This document shows positions 59,078 to 64,000 of a DNA stretch of 64,000 nt, one piece after another. Source of the DNA: Patiria pectinifera (taxonomy: Eukaryota > Echinodermata > Asteroidea > Valvatida > Asterinidae); contig CM057141.1 of the NCBI GenBank assembly GCA_029964075.1, forward strand, positions 15,190,001 through 15,254,000, given 5' to 3'. Within the stretch, counting starts at the first letter, position 1; every line of letters starts with the position of its first letter. The notes under the pieces are model-generated. The model was given only the letters and a program-made list of their open reading frames with translations. It was not told where the DNA came from and did not search any database. The position numbers and the translations under genes were made by a program.

Positions 59078-59122
59078 CTGGACAAAATTACAATGAACAA
59101 GGATAGAACGATGCAAATACTG

Positions 59123-59658
59123 TTAAAGGGAAAATACAACATTTGCAAACATCAAAAAACGAAATGATCAAATTATCACGAAAAACCTTACTGGATTGTT
59201 AGGGAATGACAGTCTAAAGCATCCTTTAAAATCGTGGCTCCTGGTGTGCTGACATTTTCAAGAAAACCTGTATTTTTCCAACGCTGGTCGGCCGACCAGC
59301 GTTGGAGAAAACTGGCTTTTTTCAAAAATTGTTCTTAATTTTTCATATTTAGTTATTCTGACTTTTCTTTGCAATTGATTACACACCTCTGAAGGGGTAC
59401 AAGCCTGCTAGACAGATTCTCTGACCTTACAATTCCCCAAAGTGTAATAATTGCTCCGTTTCATCTTCTGGGTACCATCTTCTGGGGTCTGGGTACCAGA
59501 CTACAAGAACATGATAGGTTTTCTTGCTTTTTCCAGCATCTACAGGCCCAAAATGTGAAACAAGTCAGTTTAACAATATTTGCTATAACATACTAATCCT
59601 CCAAATCCATTTATTTCTGAAAATGGAAGCAAAAGCAAATGATGTACATTCCCTTTAA
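59123..59658. mobile_element. TTAA-type miniature transposon, family P2, copy 5
   Basis: 536 bp with TTAA at both ends; perfect 28-nt palindrome at 59,278-59,305. It starts 45 bp upstream of the w1 acceptor. Confidence 0.9.
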
Positions 59659-60050
59659 AGTGTCTGACATGATCCTAAACGGTTGGCATGTACCAATGCT
59701 CAACACACATTGTAGCACGACCAAAAAGCCCAGAATGCTCCTGTTTGAGTCCTCAACATGAACAGAACACTGTTTAAATTCCACTGAGAAATGTTAAACC
59801 AACCAGTTTTAACTATTGCTCCTGAATCAGGAAAACATTTAAATTTTATTATTTAAATCTTTAACAAATGAGCATAATGTATTCTCCAAAATAGTAAACC
59901 ATGGGCAAAATAGAAAAATTCCTTCTACATGTACTTTAAAAATACATGTGCACAACTCACCCAGATAATTTATAAGGACACCTCTACTGATATTTAACAA
60001 GTTCCATTCATAAATCAAAACTCTACCCTATTGCCACAAAATTCATCTTC
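59659..60050. other. unannotated DNA between transposon and satellite
   Basis: AT-rich sequence. A donor-like CTGG|GTGAGT on the minus strand near 59,965 is not preceded by an open frame with an initiator Met, so I do not call the first RTTN exon here. Confidence 0.5.
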
Positions 60051-63000
60051 ACAAAATTTGCTCAAAAGTTCACACGAGGTGCCTAGAGGCCAGAATTGAA
60101 TTCCCTAAAGAGTTCAACTCATTACATTCAGTATCCAGTGAGAAAAGAACAATTTTAGATTTTTTACAAAATGCCCCAAAACTTCAACGTTTTCCATAGC
60201 CGGCATCATCGAAAAAATCAGTTTTTTGACCCAAAAATCCTACTTCATCAAATTTGCTCAAAAGTTCACACGAGGTGCCTAGAGGCCAGAATTGAATTCC
60301 CTGAAGAGTTCAACTCATTACATTCAGTATCCAGTGAGAAAAGAACAATTTCAGATTTTTTACCAAATGCCCCAAAAATTCAACGTTTTCCATAGCCGGC
60401 ATCATCGAAAAAGTCAGTTTTTGACCCAAAAATCCATCTTCACAAAATTTGCTCAAAAGTTCACACGAGGTGCCTAGAGGCCAGAATTGAGTTCCGTGAA
60501 GAGTTCAACTCATTACATTCAGTATCCAGTGAGAAGAGAACAATTTCAGATTTTTTACCAAATGCCCCAAAACTTCAACGTTTTCCTTAGCCGGCATCAC
60601 CGAAAAAGTCACTTTTTGACCCAAAAATCCATCTTCACAAAATTTGCTCAAAAGTTCACACGAGGTGCCTAGAGGCCAGAATTGAATTCCCTGAAGAGTT
60701 CAACTCATTACATTCAGTATCCAGTGAGAAAAGAACAATTTCAGATTTTTTACCAAATGCCCCAAAACTTCATCGTTTTCCATAGCCAGCATCATCAAAA
60801 AAGTCAGTTTTTGACGCAAAAATCCATCTTCACCAAAATTTGCTCAAAAGTTCACACGAGGTGCCTAGAGGCCAGAATTGAATTCCCTGAAGAGTTCAAC
60901 TCATTACATTCAGTATCCAGTGAGAAAAGAACAATTTCAGATTTTTTACCAAATGCCCCAAAACTTCAACGTTTTCCATAGCCGGCATCATCGAAAAAGT
61001 CAGTTTTTGACCCAAAAATCCAACTTCATCAAATTTGCTCAAAAGTTCACACGAGGTGCCTAGAGGCCAGAATTGAATTCCCTGAAGAGTTCAACTCATT
61101 ACATTCAGTATCCAGTGAGAAAAGAACAATTTCAGATTTTTTACCAAATGCCCCAAAACTTCAACGTTTTCCATAGCCGGCATCATCAAAAAGTCAGTTT
61201 TTGACCCAAAAATCCATCTTCACAAAATTTGCTCAAAAGTTCACACGAGGTGCCTAGAGGCCAGAATTGAATTCCCTGAAGAGTTCAACTCATTACATTC
61301 AGTATCCAGTGAGAAAAGAACAATTTTAGATTTTTTACAAAATGCCCCAAAACTTCAACGTTTTCCATAGCCGGCATCATCGAAAGTCAGTTTTTGACCC
61401 AAAAATCCTACTTCATCAAATTTGCTCAAAAGTTCACACGAGGTGCCTAGAGGCCAGAATTGAATTCCCTGAAGAGTTCAACTCATTACATTCAGTATCC
61501 AGTGAGAAAAGAACAATTTCAGATTTTTTACCAAATGCCCCAAAACTTCAACGTTTTCCATAGCCGGCATCATCGAAAAAGTCAGTTTTTGACCCAAAAA
61601 TCCATCTTCACAAAATTTGCTCAAAAGTTCACACGAGGTGCCTAGAGGCCAGAATTGAATTCCCTGAAGAGTTCAACTCATTACATTCAGTATCCAGTGA
61701 GAAAAGAACAATTTCAGATTTTTACAAAATGCCCCAAAACTTCAACATTTTCCATAGCCGGCATCATCGAAAAAGTCACTTTTTGACCCAAAAATCCATC
61801 TTCACCAAATTTGCTCAAAAGTTCACACGAGGTGCCTAGAGGCCAGAATTGAATTCCCTGAAGAGTTCAACTCATTACATTCAGTATCCAGTGAGAAAAG
61901 AACAATTTTAGATTTTTTACAAAATGCCCCAAAACTTCAACGTTTTCCATAGCCGGCATCATCGAAAAAGTCACTTTTTGACCCAAAAATCCTACTTCAT
62001 CAAATTTGCTCAAAAGTTCACACGAGGTGCCTAGAGGCCAGAATTGAATTCCCTGAAGAGTTCAACTCATTACATTCAGTATCCAGTGAGAAAAGAACAA
62101 TTTCAGATTTTTTACCAAATGCCCCAAAACTTCAACGTTTTCCATAGCCGGCATCATCGAAAAAGTCAGTTTTTGACCCAAAAATCCATCTTCACAAAAT
62201 TTGCTCAAAAGTTCACACGAGGTGCCTAGAGGCCAGAATTGAATTCCCTGAAGAGTTCAACTCATTACATTCAGTATCCAGTGAGAAAAGAACAATTTCA
62301 GATTTTTTACCAAATGCCCCAAAACTTCAACGTTTTCCATAGCCGGCATCATCGAAAAAGTCACTTTTTGACCCAAAAATCCATCTTCACAAAATTTGCT
62401 CAAAAGTTCACACGAGGTGCCTAGAGGCCAGAATTGAATTCCCTGAAGAGTTCAACTCATTACATTCAGTATCCAGTGAGAAAAGAACAATTTCAGATTT
62501 TTTACCAAATGCCCCAAAACTTCAACGTTTTCCATAGCCGGCATCATCGAAAATGTCAGTTTTTGACCCAAAAATCCAACTTCACAAAATTTGCTCAAAA
62601 GTTCACACGAGGTGCCTAGAGGCCAGAATTGAATTCCCTGAAGAGTTCAACTCATTACATTCAGTATCCAGTGAGAAAAGAACAATTTCAGATTTTTTTA
62701 CCAAATGCCCCAAAACTTCAACGTTTTCCATAGCCGGCATCATCGAAAAAGTCAGTTTTTGACCCAAAAATCCAACTTCATCAAATTTGCTCAAAAGTTC
62801 ACACGAGGTGCCTAGAGGCCAGAATTGAATTCCCTGAAGAGTTCAACTCATTACATTCAGTATCCAGTGAGAAAAGAACAATTTCAGATTTTTTACCAAA
62901 TGCCCCAAAACTTCAACGTTTTCCATAGCCGGCATCATCGAAAAAGTCAGTTTTTGACCCAAAAATCCATCTTCACAAAATTTGCTCAAAAGTTCACACG

Positions 63001-64000
63001 AGGTGCCTAGAGGCCAGAATTGAATTCCCTGAAGAGTTCAACTCATTACATTCAGTATCCAGTGAGAAAAGAACAATTTCAGATTTTTTACCAAATGCCC
63101 CAAAACTTCATCGTTTTCCATAGCCAGCATCATCAAAAAAGTCAGTTTTTGACCCAAAATCCATTTTCACAAAATTTGCTCAAAAGTTCACACGAGGTGC
63201 CTAGAGGCCAGAATTGAATTCCCTGAAGAGTTCAACTCATTACATTCAGTATCCAGTGAGAAAAGAACAATTTCAGATTTTTTACCAAATGCCCCAAAAC
63301 TTCAACGTTTTCCATAGCCGGCATCATCGAAAAAGTCAGTTTTTGACCCAAAAATCCATCTTCACAAAATTTGCTCAAAAGTTCACACGAGGTGCCTAGA
63401 GGCCAGAATTGAGTTCCGTGAAGAGTTCAACTCATTACATTCAGTATCCAGTGAGAAAAGAACAATTTCAGATTTTTACAAAATGCCCCAAAACTTCAAC
63501 GTTTTCCATAGCCGGCATCATCGAAAAAGTCACTTTTTGACCCAAAAATCCATCTTCACAAAATTTGCTCAAAAGTTCACACGAGGTGCCTAGAGGCCAG
63601 AATTGAATTCCCTGAAGAGTTCAACTCATTACATTCAGTATCCAGTGAGAAAAGAACAATTTCAGAATTTTTACCAAATGCCCCAAAACTTCAACGTTTT
63701 CCATAGCCTGCATCATCGAAAAAGTTGGTTTTTGACCCAAAAAATCCATCTTCACAAAATTGGCTCAAAAGTTCACACGAGGTGCCTAGAGGCCAGAATT
63801 GAATTCCCTGAAGAGTTCAACTCATTACATTCAGTATCCAGTGAGAAAAGAACAATTTCAGATTTTTACAAAATGCCCCAAAACTTCAACGTTTTCCATA
63901 GCCGGCATCATCGAAAAAGTCAGTTTTTGACCCAAAAATCCATCTTCACAAAATTTGCTCAAAAGTTCACACGAGGTGCCTAGAGGCCAGAATTGAATTC
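60051..64000 (+). repeat. 195-bp satellite array, about 20 units, continuing past the edge
   Basis: Units of 195 bp (for example at 60,292, 60,487, 60,682, 62,044, 62,239, 62,434) share GTGCCTAGAGGCCAGAATTG, an EcoRI site GAATTC, CATTCAGTATCCAGTGAG and CATAGCCGGCATCATCGAA. Copies differ by a few substitutions and 1-2 base indels in A/T runs. Because 195 is divisible by 3, each unit shows the same 61-codon frame, but it ends at the same stop in every unit and has no protein-like features. Confidence 0.97.

Larger units (their letters stand above)
57305..58868. repeat. GACTCGAGTC-rich element, with a tandem end duplication
   Basis: Blocks of GACTCGA/GACTTGA words (57,305-57,430 and 58,420-58,868) flank a central part that contains a SINE. 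The right terminus TTACAACTCTG occurs at 58,747 and again at 58,868. It resembles the hAT-like hexamer element at 13.5 kb in style and terminus. The left terminus is not clear. Confidence 0.65.

Noticed and set aside
59937..60030. Candidate first RTTN exon on the minus strand ending CTGG|GTGAGT.
   Set aside because: The frame that would join w1 has no initiator Met nearby and no resemblance to the Leu-rich start expected for rotatin; the other frames have stops.
60171..63983. Repeated 61-codon reading frames across the right end, as if a tandem protein-coding repeat.
   Set aside because: They follow from a 195-bp satellite whose unit length is divisible by 3. Each frame stops at the same point, two frames are equally open, and copies differ by frame-breaking indels.

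Overview
This is an intron-rich stretch of animal nuclear DNA, AT-rich and crowded with small transposons. Split coding exons, tRNA-derived SINEs with ATT tails, and many short terminal-inverted-repeat (TIR) elements point to a marine invertebrate. The SINE and miniature-transposon types recall echinoderms, perhaps a sea star; that is inference from style, not a proven identification.

One protein-coding gene is recognisable and it spans almost the whole window on the minus strand: the rotatin gene (RTTN; Ana3 in flies), a large armadillo-repeat protein of the centriole and basal body. I placed 39 exons from 59,077 down to 1,787. They give about 5.9 kb of coding sequence (about 1,950 codons). 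Splice sites and reading-frame phases agree from exon to exon, with one exception: exon w32. The first coding exon (a short N-terminal piece with the start codon) lies to the right of 59,077 or outside the window. The last exons (roughly 200 residues by comparison with vertebrate rotatin) lie beyond the left edge. Exons are called w1 to w39 in transcript order.

The introns hold most of the DNA. Several families of miniature transposon have TTAA target duplications (piggyBac-like). Others have 8-bp duplications (hAT-like; four insertions have an exact duplication) or TA (Tc1/mariner-like). At least thirteen tRNA-derived SINE copies or fragments, a LINE 3' end, and a LINE-like tail are present. 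Tandem arrays include a 41-bp-type minisatellite (20.8-21.5 kb), a 145-bp repeat (24.7-25.2 kb), a five-part A-B-A-B-A array (33.8-36.0 kb) and, at the right edge, a 195-bp satellite (60.05-64.0 kb and beyond). The satellite lies upstream of exon w1 in gene orientation, so it is either in the first intron or in the 5' flank of RTTN.

The points most worth a second look are: miniature transposons placed 14-45 bp from RTTN splice sites; a duplicated copy of the w1 splice donor; an exon (w32) whose phase does not fit its downstream neighbour; a hammerhead-ribozyme-like motif at 12.06 kb; a palindrome whose two arms change together between transposon copies; an inverted dimer of a tRNA-like SINE head; and a tandem repeat carrying nuclear-receptor-type half sites. 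I saw no bacterial, organellar or viral genes and no CRISPR array.
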